Positions 1 to 9,293 are shown, numbered from the stretch's first letter. The stretch is 64,000 nt of DNA from FEN-1219 sp963728995 (GCA_963728995.1 CAVSMD010000007.1:156902-220901), one strand, 5' to 3'. The notes: a model not told the origin generated them from the sequence alone. Translations and numbers: made by a program.

Positions 1-362
1 AGTCCGGCATTCCGCTCTATCGACAGGTCGTGGAGCAGGTCAAACGGCTGATCCGGGGGGGCCAGCTCTCGGCCGGCAGCGAGCTGCCCTCGGTTCGCGA
101 GGTCGCGCACGAGCACTCCGTGAATCCCATGACGATCTCCCGCGCCTACGCGCTGCTCGAGCAGGAGGGTTTCCTGGAACGGCAGCGCGGCAAGCCCATG
201 CGCGTCGCCGCACGGCAACGCAGCCAGGCAACCCTCGCCAAGCGGCTCGAGCACGTCGAGAAGTCCGTCGAGGAGCTCGTGCTCGCGGCCCGCCAGCTCG
301 AGCTCACCAAGAAAGACGTCGCCAAGCTGCTCAACGACAAGTGGGAGGACGGCAATGATTGA
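1..362 (+). CDS. GntR-family (YtrA-type) transcriptional regulator, 5' truncated by window edge
   Basis: The reading frame is open from base 3 and continues upstream of the window, so the N-terminus is missing; a GTG at 30 is inside the conserved domain and is not the true start. The first visible residues (GIPLYRQVVEQVKRLI) are the beginning of a GntR winged helix-turn-helix, followed by the LPSVREVA and NPMTISRAYALLEQEG recognition segments. The rest is a short helical tail without a ligand-binding domain, as in the YtrA subfamily. The stop overlaps the start of the next gene by 8 bases, so it probably represses the ABC transporter operon it heads. Family call is firm; the ligand is unknown. 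Confidence 0.9.
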   Translation, partial: SGIPLYRQVVEQVKRLIRGGQLSAGSELPSVREVAHEHSVNPMTISRAYALLEQEGFLERQRGKPMRVAARQRSQATLAKRLEHVEKSVEELVLAARQLELTKKDVAKLLNDKWEDGND

Positions 363-1233
363 GCCCATCGTCGCGCTCGACAAGCTCACCAAACGATTCG
401 GGAACAAGACGGCGCTCGGCGACGTGACGGCGAGCATCGCGCCGGGCGATGTCGTCGGCTTGCTCGGCCGCAACGGCGCCGGCAAGACCACGCTGCTCGA
501 AGTGCTGCTCGGCTTCAGCCCCGCGAGCGCCGGCTCCGTGACGATCTTCGGAGAGAACTGCCTCGAGCTCTCGGCGACTACGAAGGATCGAATCGGCTTC
601 GTGCCGCAGCAGGACGAGTTGCTCGGTGTGCTCTCCCCCGGGCAGCAGCTCGCGATCGCCGCCGCCTTCCATGACCGCTGGGACGAGGCGCTCGTCGCAC
701 GCGTGCTCGACGAATGGCAGATCCCGCTCGATCGGCGCATTCATGCGATGTCCGTGGGCGAGCGGCAAAAGCTGTCCGTGCTGCTCGCGCTCGGTCATCA
801 TCCGGACTTGCTCGTGCTCGACGAGCCGGTCGCGAGCCTCGACCCGATCGCCCGCCGTCAGTTTCTGCGCGAGCTGTTCGAGGCGCCGGAAAATCCCCAG
901 CGCGCCGTGCTCTTCTCGTCGCACATCGTGTCCGATCTCGAGCGGGCCGCGAACAAGGTGTGGATATTGAAGGACGGGCGGCTTCACTGGCAGGGGAACA
1001 TCGACGTGCTGAAAGAGACCGTGGTGCGAGTGCACCTGCACGCGAGCTCCCCGTTGCCGACGTCGCTCGACGCGGTCAACGCGTTGACTTACCGGGTCAG
1101 TGGCAACCACGCGACCGCGGCCGTGGTCGATTGGACACCGCACGCGCGCGAGGCGCTCGCGCGGGCGCTGGGCGCCACCATCGAGGTCGAGCCGCTGAGC
1201 CTCGAGGAAATCTTCGTCGAGCTGCACCGATGA
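355..1233 (+). CDS. ABC transporter ATP-binding protein
   Basis: A 292-residue cytoplasmic ATPase subunit. Walker A (GRNGAGKTT) is near residue 38, followed by the Q-loop (VPQQ), an ABC signature in the form SVGERQKLS, Walker B (LLVLDEP) and the H-loop (SSH). The length and C-terminal extension fit the CcmA/YtrB-type exporters that are paired with a GntR regulator. It overlaps the regulator upstream and the membrane subunit downstream (ATGA), so the three are translationally coupled. The substrate cannot be read from sequence; related systems respond to cell-envelope stress or antimicrobial compounds. Confidence 0.92.
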   Translation: MIEPIVALDKLTKRFGNKTALGDVTASIAPGDVVGLLGRNGAGKTTLLEVLLGFSPASAGSVTIFGENCLELSATTKDRIGFVPQQDELLGVLSPGQQLAIAAAFHDRWDEALVARVLDEWQIPLDRRIHAMSVGERQKLSVLLALGHHPDLLVLDEPVASLDPIARRQFLRELFEAPENPQRAVLFSSHIVSDLERAANKVWILKDGRLHWQGNIDVLKETVVRVHLHASSPLPTSLDAVNALTYRVSGNHATAAVVDWTPHAREALARALGATIEVEPLSLEEIFVELHR

Positions 1234-2576
1234 GCGCCGTGCTGCGCGTCTGGTGGATGTTCTTCACGGCCGTGCCGTTGCAGCGCTGGCTCGGCGCGTT
1301 CGGCTGCGTGCTGCTTCTGCTCGGGTTGGCAGGCGCGCTGCTGGCGGAACGGCCGTCGACGGCGACCGCGGACTTTGGCCTCGGCTTCGTCGGGTTCGGC
1401 ATCTTCGCGCTGTTGCCGGCCGTCGTCGTGACGGGAGCCTTGTTGCGATCGCTGTCGGCGCCCTTGAGCCATCAGCTCTACCCGCACCTGCGGATCCGCT
1501 TGCTGCTCGCGGTGGTCATGCTCATCGCGTCGGTCACGGGGCTGATCGTCGCGTTCGTCGCCACGCAGGCTGCCGCGTTTCCGGCCGTCACGTGGGCGGG
1601 CACTGCCATGGCGGTCATCGCCGCCTCGACGGCGACGATTCTCGCGACGTTCGTCATCTCGGGTCATTGGAGAGCCTCCTGGCTGATCCTCGCGCTGCTC
1701 TTTGCCATCCCCTATTGGATGAATGGCGGCGGAGCGGCCCTGATCCGCGCTACCGGCTTCTCGGTCACGACTGTGGTTGGCGTGCTCACCGCTCTCGCCG
1801 GAGTCGTGTTCGCGACGGCGTACCTTCGGGTCTCGCGGATCAAGCCGACGACCCTCCCGCTGCCGGGAGGCACGCTGCGCGACGAGGCGACGGACAGACG
1901 GCCGCGCTTTTCGCGTGCGGCGGCCGCCCGCTCGTTGCTCGGCGGAACGCTCGAGCGCCCCTTGCCGCGCGCCGTCCTGGCGGCCGTCGGCTTCGGCGCA
2001 GCTCTCATGCTGCTGCTCACGTTGCTGCGCTTCTTGCCCGGGAGTCGAACGCCGACGCCGCCCCTGCTCACTTTCATCTGGCCAATGGCGGCGATGTTCG
2101 GGGTAGGACCCTTCGCCGAGCGCGCGATCCGCCAGTCGCGGCTGCTCTGGCTGCATACGGGCGGTGGGCGCCGCGAAACGCTGCGCGTCACCGAAGCTTT
2201 CCTCGCGCGGTTCTACCTCGTCGCCGCCGTCGTCATCGTGACCGCTGCGGCGCTGGCTCCGGTCTTTTGGCCCACCACGCTGCGCGAGATCGGGCTGTTG
2301 CTCGCGGCGAGCTTGTCGGCGGCGCTCTGTGCCGCCTACGTCGTTCTCTTCGCGAGAGGCAGTGCGCTGATTTCGGTGGTGGGGTTCGTGATGCTGCTGG
2401 CGGCTCAGGTCGCTCTGATCGGGCTCCCGAAGCCCGCGGCTTCCGTGCTCGGCGTCGCGACGCTCACGGCTTTGCAGCTCGGCGCGGCCGCGACGCTTCG
2501 CTTCGCGGCGATTCGACGCTGGCGCACTGTCGATTGGCTCACGATGCGGCCCGCCCGCGCGCAGCGGCTGATGTGA
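1230..2576 (+). CDS. ABC transporter membrane subunit (putative permease)
   Basis: A 448-residue polytopic membrane protein with roughly ten to twelve hydrophobic segments, starting at the ATG that overlaps the ATPase stop codon by four bases. I see no recognisable catalytic motif. Its position after a GntR regulator and an ABC ATPase makes it the permease partner of that ATPase, which is inference from context rather than a family match. A longer upstream extension in the same frame would run through the ATPase gene and is rejected. The gene ends 30 bases before the convergent TonB-dependent receptor gene. Confidence 0.8.
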   Translation: MSAVLRVWWMFFTAVPLQRWLGAFGCVLLLLGLAGALLAERPSTATADFGLGFVGFGIFALLPAVVVTGALLRSLSAPLSHQLYPHLRIRLLLAVVMLIASVTGLIVAFVATQAAAFPAVTWAGTAMAVIAASTATILATFVISGHWRASWLILALLFAIPYWMNGGGAALIRATGFSVTTVVGVLTALAGVVFATAYLRVSRIKPTTLPLPGGTLRDEATDRRPRFSRAAAARSLLGGTLERPLPRAVLAAVGFGAALMLLLTLLRFLPGSRTPTPPLLTFIWPMAAMFGVGPFAERAIRQSRLLWLHTGGGRRETLRVTEAFLARFYLVAAVVIVTAAALAPVFWPTTLREIGLLLAASLSAALCAAYVVLFARGSALISVVGFVMLLAAQVALIGLPKPAASVLGVATLTALQLGAAATLRFAAIRRWRTVDWLTMRPARAQRLM

Positions 2577-2584
2577 GCGTCGCG

Positions 2585-2609
2585 CTAGCGCTCCTTCGCG
2601 GAGCGGCTA
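2585..2609. terminator. Hairpin between convergent genes, likely bidirectional terminator
   Basis: An imperfect inverted repeat, TAGCGCTCC and GGAGCGGCTA around a TTCGC loop with one bulged base, sits exactly between the permease stop (2576) and the TonB receptor stop (2607). There is no strong T-run, so termination efficiency is uncertain. Confidence 0.45.
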
Positions 2610-4619
2610 GAGCTGCCAGTCGAACCGCGCGAACACGCTGCGCTCGATGAGCGCACCGCCGCCGAACTCGAGATGCTCGGCGTCGTTCAGGTTCTGCGCC
2701 GTCAGCGACAACCTGAGCCGATCGTTGGCACGCCACGCGACGCTCACGTCGACGGCGTCGTAGCTCGGCACGTCGAGCGACGGGAGCTCGTCGACGTGGC
2801 GGATGCCGGTATACAGCGTGACTCCGTGCCCGAGATCCAGGAACGACAGCACCGAGAGCATGTTGCGCGGAGTGTTGCCCGCGATATCGAGCGAGTTCAC
2901 GTCCTGGCCGCCGGACTTCGTCTCGAGGCTCATGTGCAGCACGGAGCCGTGGAACTTCAATCGCCACCGCGCGAGCGGTTGCCAGTTCAGCGCGAACGAC
3001 CCCCCGGAGTTCTTGCCCTTCATCAGGTTGCCCTCGACGGCGGGCACGATCAGGTACGGCGGCGGCCCCGGGACGCTGATCAGGGCGCCGGCCGGCTCGT
3101 TGGTCTGCAAGTGGTCGTAGAAGTTGTCGAAGGCGGCCACGTCGAGCGACAGCTTGTCCGTGAACGGCACTCGGTAACCGATCTCGTAGGCCTCGAGGGT
3201 CTCGCTCATGAAATCGGGATCGCCGTTCACGTTGATATAGAGAGGCGGCAAGCCCGGTATCGCGACCGGCGCGTAGAGGTGCACGTCCGTGTTGAGCCGC
3301 GCCGGGACGCGGACGGCCTCGCTCACCGCGGCCCAGAGCGTGCCCGGCCCCCCGCCGGGCAGCCAGGTCAAGCGCACGCTCGGCTCGTGCTCGAACCCGG
3401 TGTAATCGTTGTGCTCGAGCTTCGTCCCGAGCGTGAGGTAGATGCGTTTGTCTTTCAGCGTGATCCGGTCCTGCACGAAGGCGCTCAATGTTTGGTCGGT
3501 TCTGCTAGGCGGAAGGAACGACGAGAACTGGGTGTTGCCGAGATCGTCGCTCGTCGAGCGCAGCTCCGCGCCCCACTGGGCGTCGTGGCGCGGCAGGTCG
3601 GCGAGGTCGTGCAGGAATGCGACGTTATAGGTGCTGCGCGCCTCGTTGAAGCTGCCGGGGATCTGTCGATCCGTGTGATCGAACCAGAATTGCAGCTGCC
3701 AGCTCGAGTCGGCGCTGAGCGAGTGCCTCCAGCTCGCCGTCACGCTGTGGCCCTGCAGCGGCACGTTCGCCGGAATATCGATCACGGGCAGCGTACCGAG
3801 CGTGAAATCGCCGCGCGCCAGTATCGACTCGTTGCCATCGTAGACGTCGGTACGGACATTCAGCCGATTTGCGGCGTCGGGCTGCCACGTGAGCGCGAAC
3901 CCGGCGTGCGACAGACGCCAATCGTCGTTTGCGTCTGCTCCGGTGGCCGGGAGCTTCGCCGCGTCGCGGTCGAATGTCTTCACGAAAGCGCTCATCCAGA
4001 GCTTGTCGGTCGATTTCCAGCCGTAGCGCAGCGCGGCGAAGCTCTGCTCCTCGTTGCCCGCCCCGACCTCGGCGAGGAAGCCCTGCCGATCCTGGGCCGA
4101 GTTCGTGATGATGTTGATCACGCCGTTCACGGCATTCGCGCCCCACACGGTGCCGCCGGGCCCTGCCACGACCTCGATGCGCTCGACGTCCGGGAGCAGC
4201 ACGTCCTGCACGTCCCAGAACACGCCCGCGTACAGCGGCGAGTACACGCTACGGCCGTCGATGAGCACGAGCAGCTTGTTCGACAGGTTGTTGCTGAAGC
4301 CGCGGATCGAGATCGTCCAGGAATGCGAGCCGTTGCGCGCCACCTCGACGCCCGGCGCCAGCCGCAACGCATCTTCGATCGTGGTGACGCCGCTGCGGCG
4401 GATGTCCTCGGCGGTGATCACGTAGATCGCGGACGGCGTCTCGCCGAGACTCTCGGGTCTGCGCGACGCCGTCGTGACGCGGATTTGCCCGAGCTGCTCG
4501 ATGCTGAGATCGAACGCGTTCGGCGGGGTGGCTCGCTGGGCAATCGCAGGCACCGCGACGGTGCACGCCGCGAGCAGTGCGGCGCGACGCAACGTGGCTG
4601 CGAGGTGCGTTAGCCGCAC
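2607..4619 (-). CDS. TonB-dependent outer-membrane receptor
   Basis: A 670-residue protein with a signal peptide (residues 1 to about 27, ending AIA-Q), a plug domain and a long beta-barrel ending in an aromatic-containing DWQL terminus. Visible plug motifs include DLSIEQLGQIRVTTASRR near the N-terminus, the IRGFSNN segment, LVLIDGRSVY and ERIEVVAGPGGTVWGANA leading to the INIIT motif. It belongs to the colicin I/BtuB-like receptor superfamily; the substrate is not evident. The start is a GTG at 4619. It is divergent from a CHASE8-type hybrid kinase and a YfiR-like gene, an arrangement suggesting a shared signalling or uptake role. Confidence 0.92.
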   Translation of the reverse strand: MRLTHLAATLRRAALLAACTVAVPAIAQRATPPNAFDLSIEQLGQIRVTTASRRPESLGETPSAIYVITAEDIRRSGVTTIEDALRLAPGVEVARNGSHSWTISIRGFSNNLSNKLLVLIDGRSVYSPLYAGVFWDVQDVLLPDVERIEVVAGPGGTVWGANAVNGVINIITNSAQDRQGFLAEVGAGNEEQSFAALRYGWKSTDKLWMSAFVKTFDRDAAKLPATGADANDDWRLSHAGFALTWQPDAANRLNVRTDVYDGNESILARGDFTLGTLPVIDIPANVPLQGHSVTASWRHSLSADSSWQLQFWFDHTDRQIPGSFNEARSTYNVAFLHDLADLPRHDAQWGAELRSTSDDLGNTQFSSFLPPSRTDQTLSAFVQDRITLKDKRIYLTLGTKLEHNDYTGFEHEPSVRLTWLPGGGPGTLWAAVSEAVRVPARLNTDVHLYAPVAIPGLPPLYINVNGDPDFMSETLEAYEIGYRVPFTDKLSLDVAAFDNFYDHLQTNEPAGALISVPGPPPYLIVPAVEGNLMKGKNSGGSFALNWQPLARWRLKFHGSVLHMSLETKSGGQDVNSLDIAGNTPRNMLSVLSFLDLGHGVTLYTGIRHVDELPSLDVPSYDAVDVSVAWRANDRLRLSLTAQNLNDAEHLEFGGGALIERSVFARFDWQL

Positions 4620-4762
4620 AGTGGAAATCGCGGCGGACGACGCATGGCGTATCGTGGTGCGGTCGGTTGCATGCGGTCCAAGCGAGGAGCAATCGTCGGC
4701 GCGAGTATAGGGTGTCGCATTACGACATGCGAGCCTCGACGAGGACAGTGGTCGTCGCTGCG

Positions 4763-4781
4763 CGTTGTAAATTTTTCAACG
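4763..4781. promoter_or_regulatory. Inverted repeat in the receptor/kinase divergent promoter region
   Basis: CGTTG and CAACG flank an A/T-only centre of nine bases in an otherwise GC-rich 232-base divergent intergenic region (4620-4851). It is the most AT-rich spot in the gap, so it may be an operator or promoter element. No consensus promoter could be assigned with confidence. Confidence 0.25.
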
Positions 4782-4851
4782 ACGTACGCCACGTGACAGG
4801 CCGTGCACGTTTTACTAAGCTCCGGCGCATCACTTCGCTAGCGAGATTCGG

Positions 4852-6735
4852 TTGCCGATTCTGAGCGCCGTTCGCCGGTCGCTGCGCACGAAGGTCGTGA
4901 TCATCGTGCTCGTGACCAGCTTCGTCGCGTTGTCCGTCGCGACAGCGCTGATGCTCACTTACGAGATCGACTATTACCGCAGCTTCTTGCTCGCCGACGC
5001 GACCACCCAAGCGGATCTGCTCGCTCGAATGAATGCGCCCGCGCTGCAGTTCGACGATCCGAAAGCGGCGACGACGAACCTGGACCTGCTGAACAATCGG
5101 CCCTCGATCCAGGCCGCCGCCATTTATTCGCCCGACGGCGCGCTGTTCGCGACGTTCAACCGTCCCGGCACGCAGAGCTTCCCGCCGCTCGGCTCCGCCG
5201 GCGTGCAGATCAGCGGCAGCAGGCTCACGATGTTCCAGCCGATCGTGCAGAACAACGAGCTGCTCGGCACGGTGTACCTCGAGGCGCGCTACGATCTCGC
5301 AGACCGGATTCGCGACTACCTGATGATCCTCGGCGGCGTGATGCTCGGCGGCATGCTGGTGGCCGGGCTCGTCGCACTCTGGCTCGCGGGGTCCGTCACG
5401 GGACCCGTCGCGGCCATCACGCGGGTGGCGCGGGCGGTCATCGAGCGGCGCGACTTCACGTTGCGCGCCGACCGCACGACGCAAGACGAGATCGGTGTGC
5501 TCGTGGACGCGTTCAACACGATGCTCGCCGAGGTGGGTCAACGCGCGGCGGCGCTCGAGTCGTCGAACCAAGCCCTTCAGGAAGAAACCGAGGAGCGCCG
5601 CGAGGCCGAGGCCGCGCTGCGACTCGCCGACCAGCGCAAGGACGAATTCATCGCGACACTCTCGCACGAGCTCAGGAATCCGCTGGCGCCGATGGTCAAC
5701 GCCATCAGCCTGCTGCAGGCGCCGCAGAGCGACGCATCGATCGTCCAGAAGGCGCACGGCATGCTCGCGCGCCAGGTGACACAGATGGTCCGGCTCGTGG
5801 ACGACCTGCTCGATATGTCGCGCATCACGAGCGGCAAGCTCGCGGTGCGCAAGCAAACCGTGGACCTCGCGAGCGTCGTGCAAAGTGCGGTCGACACGGC
5901 ACGACCGCTGTTCGACGACCGCAAGCAGACGCTCAATATCGAGCTGCCGGGCCAGCCCGTTTACCTCCAGGCAGATCCCGTGCGGCTCGCCCAAGTCTTT
6001 GCCAATCTGCTGAACAACGCCGCCAAGTTCAGCGAGCCGGGCGGAGGCGTGACGCTATCGGCGCGTGTCCTGGGCCCGACCGTGCACGTGGAGGTCCGCG
6101 ATCACGGCGTCGGCATGACGGCCGACGTGCTACCGCGAATCTTCGAGATGTTTGCGCAGGGCAACAGCTCGCTCGACTACGCTCAGACGGGCCTCGGCGT
6201 CGGTCTCGCCCTGGCGAAGCGGCTCGTCGAGCTGCACGGGGGCACCATCGTCGCCTCGAGCCACGGGATGGGCCAAGGCAGCGTCTTCACCGTGACGCTG
6301 CCCGTCATGGCGGCCCTCGCATCGGATCGCGGCGAGGAGCTGGCCGCGGCGCCGAGGACCCCCGGCCGGCACAGGATCCTGCTCGTGGACGACAACGTGG
6401 ACTTCGCAGCGAGCCTGGCGATGCTGCTCGAGACGCAGGGCCACCAGCTGCGCGTAGCGCACGACGCCGAGGAGGCGCTCGCCATCGCACAGGAGTTCGT
6501 GCCCGAGTTCGCCTTCCTCGACCTCGGGTTGCCGACCGTCAGCGGCTACGAGCTGGCGCGCGAGTTTCGGGCACGATCGACGCTGGCCGCCACCGTGCTG
6601 ATCGCGCTCAGCGGTTGGGGCCAGGCGCAGGACCGCGATCGTTCGCGCGAGGCCGGCTTCGCCCTGCACCTGGTCAAACCGATCGATCTCAGGGGCATCG
6701 AAGCGGCCCTCAGGGCGCTGGCGCAGGGACGCTGA
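4852..6735 (+). CDS. Hybrid sensor histidine kinase/response regulator (CHASE8-HAMP-HisKA-HATPase-REC)
   Basis: A 627-residue inner-membrane kinase starting at a TTG. Order of domains: a transmembrane helix (about 12-32), a periplasmic CHASE8-like sensor (about 35-150) with the YRSFLLADATTQADLLARMN segment, a second transmembrane helix (about 155-180), HAMP, HisKA with phospho-accepting His272 in TLSHELRNPL, an ATP-binding domain (N-box NLLNNAAKF; G-boxes DHGVGM and GLGVGLALAKR) and a C-terminal receiver domain with phospho-accepting Asp557 in FLDLGLP. There is no DNA-binding output domain, so the signal must pass on to another protein or be handled by phosphorelay. YfiR-like gene follows after three bases. 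Confidence 0.93.
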   Translation: MPILSAVRRSLRTKVVIIVLVTSFVALSVATALMLTYEIDYYRSFLLADATTQADLLARMNAPALQFDDPKAATTNLDLLNNRPSIQAAAIYSPDGALFATFNRPGTQSFPPLGSAGVQISGSRLTMFQPIVQNNELLGTVYLEARYDLADRIRDYLMILGGVMLGGMLVAGLVALWLAGSVTGPVAAITRVARAVIERRDFTLRADRTTQDEIGVLVDAFNTMLAEVGQRAAALESSNQALQEETEERREAEAALRLADQRKDEFIATLSHELRNPLAPMVNAISLLQAPQSDASIVQKAHGMLARQVTQMVRLVDDLLDMSRITSGKLAVRKQTVDLASVVQSAVDTARPLFDDRKQTLNIELPGQPVYLQADPVRLAQVFANLLNNAAKFSEPGGGVTLSARVLGPTVHVEVRDHGVGMTADVLPRIFEMFAQGNSSLDYAQTGLGVGLALAKRLVELHGGTIVASSHGMGQGSVFTVTLPVMAALASDRGEELAAAPRTPGRHRILLVDDNVDFAASLAMLLETQGHQLRVAHDAEEALAIAQEFVPEFAFLDLGLPTVSGYELAREFRARSTLAATVLIALSGWGQAQDRDRSREAGFALHLVKPIDLRGIEAALRALAQGR

Positions 6736-6738
6736 CGT

Positions 6739-7569
6739 ATGCTCTACTCGGCGCTCTTCTTCCGGAGCAGATATTTCGTGCATGCATTGAGCGTCGCCGG
6801 GCGAGGCCTGCTGGTCTCGACCTTGCTCGTGCTGATCGGGCTTTCGACGAGCGCTGTCGAGGCGCAGTCGCGCGCGTATTCGGCGGACGAGGTCAAGGCT
6901 GCGTTCCTGTATCGCTTCGGCACGTATGTGGAATGGCCGAGCGTCGGCCCGCCGGGCGATGCGATCACCATCGCCATCCTCGGCGCACCGAGCATTGCGA
7001 CGCAGCTGGCAGCGTACCTGCCGGGTCGCACCATCCAGGGACACCCCGTCGCGGTGCGGCCGATCCGGCGAATCGAGGACGTTGGCGACGCGCAACTGCT
7101 CTTCATCGGCGAGGAGCGCAGCTCGATGCTGACCGAGCTCATCGACCGGCTCGGCAAGCGGCCCGTGCTGGTCGTCACGGACGCCGCCGACGGGCTCGCG
7201 CATGGCGCAATGGTCAACTTTCAGCTCGTCGAGCAGCGCGTGCGCTTCGAGATCTCGTTGCGCAAGGCGCAAGACGTGGGGCTCATGCTGAGCTCTCGGC
7301 TACTGTCCGCTGCCATCAGGGTCGAGACGTCCGGCTGCTGGTACGATTGCCGCGACGTCCACCCGACACCCGAGCTCGCACTGATCCAGCGGCTCGAGTC
7401 GTTGCAGGCCTTGGCCTTACCGGAGTCGTTGCCTTCGCTGTCGGCGGCCGACGCGGAGCGTACGGCGCGAGCCGCTCGGCGACCCTCAAAGCTCATCGCG
7501 GACCTGGCCGTAGACGATCATGGCGAACAGCCCAGTGCCACCGATGATGTTGCCGGCGAGCGCGGGTAG
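6739..7569 (+). CDS. YfiR-family (DUF4154) periplasmic protein
   Basis: A 276-residue protein with an N-terminal hydrophobic export signal (about residues 14-40) and a YfiR domain that begins with the diagnostic SADEVKAAFLYRFGTYVEWP. Related YfiR proteins in Pseudomonas bind and repress the diguanylate cyclase YfiN; whether this one has a cyclase partner is unknown, since none is in the window. It is co-transcribed with the CHASE8 kinase (three-base gap), and a TonB-dependent receptor lies divergently. The last 28 codons overlap the convergent FNT channel gene by 84 bases; this tail (after about residue 248) is low in family similarity and may be dispensable. Confidence 0.85.
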   Translation: MLYSALFFRSRYFVHALSVAGRGLLVSTLLVLIGLSTSAVEAQSRAYSADEVKAAFLYRFGTYVEWPSVGPPGDAITIAILGAPSIATQLAAYLPGRTIQGHPVAVRPIRRIEDVGDAQLLFIGEERSSMLTELIDRLGKRPVLVVTDAADGLAHGAMVNFQLVEQRVRFEISLRKAQDVGLMLSSRLLSAAIRVETSGCWYDCRDVHPTPELALIQRLESLQALALPESLPSLSAADAERTARAARRPSKLIADLAVDDHGEQPSATDDVAGERG

Positions 7570-8328
7570 CACGACGTTCAGCAACCCGTCCGCGAACCGC
7601 AGCTCGTGCGAGAGCACCAGCAAAAAAACCTCGGCTGCCCCGACGACGACGTGCGTGAGACCCCCGATCGCGATCATGTAGGTGATGGCGGTGATCACGA
7701 GCGCCTTGCTCGTGTCCGATTCCGGAATGATCCAGACCAGCGCGGCGATGAGGAACCCGGCGGGCACCCCGTACAAGAACGTCCCGAGCGCATCCTTTTG
7801 CGCCGCCTGCGCGGCGATCGCAAGGAAGGCGGCCAGATGCTGCGGAGTCGCCGCGTAGGCAGCCAGCAGCACCGACAGGAACGCGCCCGCCAGATTGGCC
7901 GCCAGCACGACGGACCAGAGGCGAGCCCCGCGCCAATACCGGTGCGCGCTGGGCTCGGCGAGCAACGGCAGCACGACCGTGATCGTATTCTCCGTGAAGA
8001 GCTGTAACCGGCCGAGGATCACGATCAGAAAACCGATGCAGTAGCCGAAGCCCGTCACCAAGGGGCGCGGCTCGTCGCCGCGCAGAAAGCCCTGACAGTA
8101 CAGCGACGTGCTGAGCACGAGGCCGCCCGCGACCCCGGACCACCAGAGCGAGCTCACGGGACGCGCCAGCTCCTCGAGCCCCTGCCGACGGACGATCTCG
8201 TAGATGGCCGGCGAGCGCAGCGCCGTATGCTCCGCCACCGCCTTGCGCTCCGTCGGGCTCAGACCGGCGCGCGCCTCGACGTCCGGCGCCGCGCCTTCGT
8301 TGCCTTGCTGTCGCGCTCCACGAGCCAT
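7486..8328 (-). CDS. Formate/nitrite transporter (FNT) family channel
   Basis: A 280-residue inner-membrane protein with six hydrophobic segments. The GRLQLFTENT segment and the C-terminal AGNIIGGTGLF are FNT-family signatures, and a histidine in GLTHVVVGAAEVF matches the position of the gating/pore histidine of FocA-type channels. The family forms pentamers that pass small monovalent anions such as formate or nitrite. I chose the ATG at 8328 because a longer reading frame upstream has no membrane or family character and runs through the neighbouring hydrolase gene. The N-terminal 60 residues are hydrophilic, longer than in FocA. Confidence 0.9.
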   Translation of the reverse strand: MARGARQQGNEGAAPDVEARAGLSPTERKAVAEHTALRSPAIYEIVRRQGLEELARPVSSLWWSGVAGGLVLSTSLYCQGFLRGDEPRPLVTGFGYCIGFLIVILGRLQLFTENTITVVLPLLAEPSAHRYWRGARLWSVVLAANLAGAFLSVLLAAYAATPQHLAAFLAIAAQAAQKDALGTFLYGVPAGFLIAALVWIIPESDTSKALVITAITYMIAIGGLTHVVVGAAEVFLLVLSHELRFADGLLNVVLPALAGNIIGGTGLFAMIVYGQVRDEL

Positions 8329-8399
8329 CCCAGGCTCAAGCAATACTCGTGCCACGAAACGCGGCTCGAGCGCCGGGGGCGACGGCGTGGGCCGCGACC

Positions 8400-9293
8400 T
8401 TACTGCTTGCCGGCCGGTCGCTGCGCGAGGCGGCAGCCCTCTGCGTCCCGCACGATGAAGCCGCCGGTCGGATCGCTGAAATGCGAGCCGATCACGAGCA
8501 CGTCGGAATTGGCGAGATCGTCGATGAACTCGATCCGCGTGCGGCGCGCCCGCGCCTGATCCATGTCGAAACGCCCGGTGTCGTCCGGGCGCTCGAGCTG
8601 GATCGGGTTGTGCATCATGTCGCCCGTGACGATCGCGCGCTCGCCGCGCGACTCGATGGCGATGCTGACGTGGCCGGGTGTATGCCCCGGCGTGGGTCGC
8701 AGCGTGAGCTCGGGGCAGATGGCATGGCTCGGCTCGATGAGATCGACGAGCCCCGCGTCGACCACCGGCTGCACCGCGTCGTACATGTGGTTCAGATCGT
8801 GATAGCCGTGCGTGTCCTTCAGCATCGTCCAATGCTCGTACTCCTTGCGCCCGAATAGATAACGGGCATTCGGAAACGTCGGCACCCACTGGCCGTCGAC
8901 CAGGCGCGTGTTCCACCCCACGTGATCGAAGTGCAGATGCGTGCACAGCACGAAGTCGATGTCCTGCGGCCGAAAGCCCGCAGACCCCAGGTCACCGAGG
9001 AAATCGCTGCGCATGTTCGTGAAGATGTCGAACTCGCGCTTGCGATCGGACCCGATGCAGGTGTCGAGCATGATCCGATGCTCGGGTGTGCGCATCACGA
9101 AGCACTGGAAGGAAATGATCATCTTGCCGTGCGGCGTCGCGTAGTGCGGCTGCAGCCAGGGATACGCGAGCACCGTCTGCGGTGTCGCATCCGGCAGCAG
9201 CATGGTGATGTCGTCTTCCCAGTTGTCGACCTCGACGATGCGCGTGATCTCGACGTCGCCGATCTTCCAGGTACGCATGGTTTCGCTGGACAT
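8400..9293 (-). CDS. MBL-fold metallo-hydrolase
   Basis: A 297-residue metallo-beta-lactamase-fold enzyme. The metal site is clear: THLHFDHVGWN supplies the HxHxDH motif, GHTPGH supplies the next His, TGDMMHNP the bridging Asp and GSHFSDP the final His. The region resembles the AttM/N-acyl-homoserine-lactonase and alkylsulfatase-like branch, but substrate cannot be assigned. The start ATG (MSSETMRTWKIGDVEITRIVE) follows a GGGGGAACG ribosome site. The gene is 17 bases downstream of the GMC oxidoreductase on the same strand, so the two are probably one operon. Confidence 0.9.
   Translation of the reverse strand: MSSETMRTWKIGDVEITRIVEVDNWEDDITMLLPDATPQTVLAYPWLQPHYATPHGKMIISFQCFVMRTPEHRIMLDTCIGSDRKREFDIFTNMRSDFLGDLGSAGFRPQDIDFVLCTHLHFDHVGWNTRLVDGQWVPTFPNARYLFGRKEYEHWTMLKDTHGYHDLNHMYDAVQPVVDAGLVDLIEPSHAICPELTLRPTPGHTPGHVSIAIESRGERAIVTGDMMHNPIQLERPDDTGRFDMDQARARRTRIEFIDDLANSDVLVIGSHFSDPTGGFIVRDAEGCRLAQRPAGKQ

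Noticed and set aside
2673..4613. Long plus-strand open frame of 646 codons opposite the TonB receptor
   Set aside because: Composition is Arg/His/Val-rich antisense of a high-GC gene, with no motif or ribosome site; the receptor on the other strand is clear.
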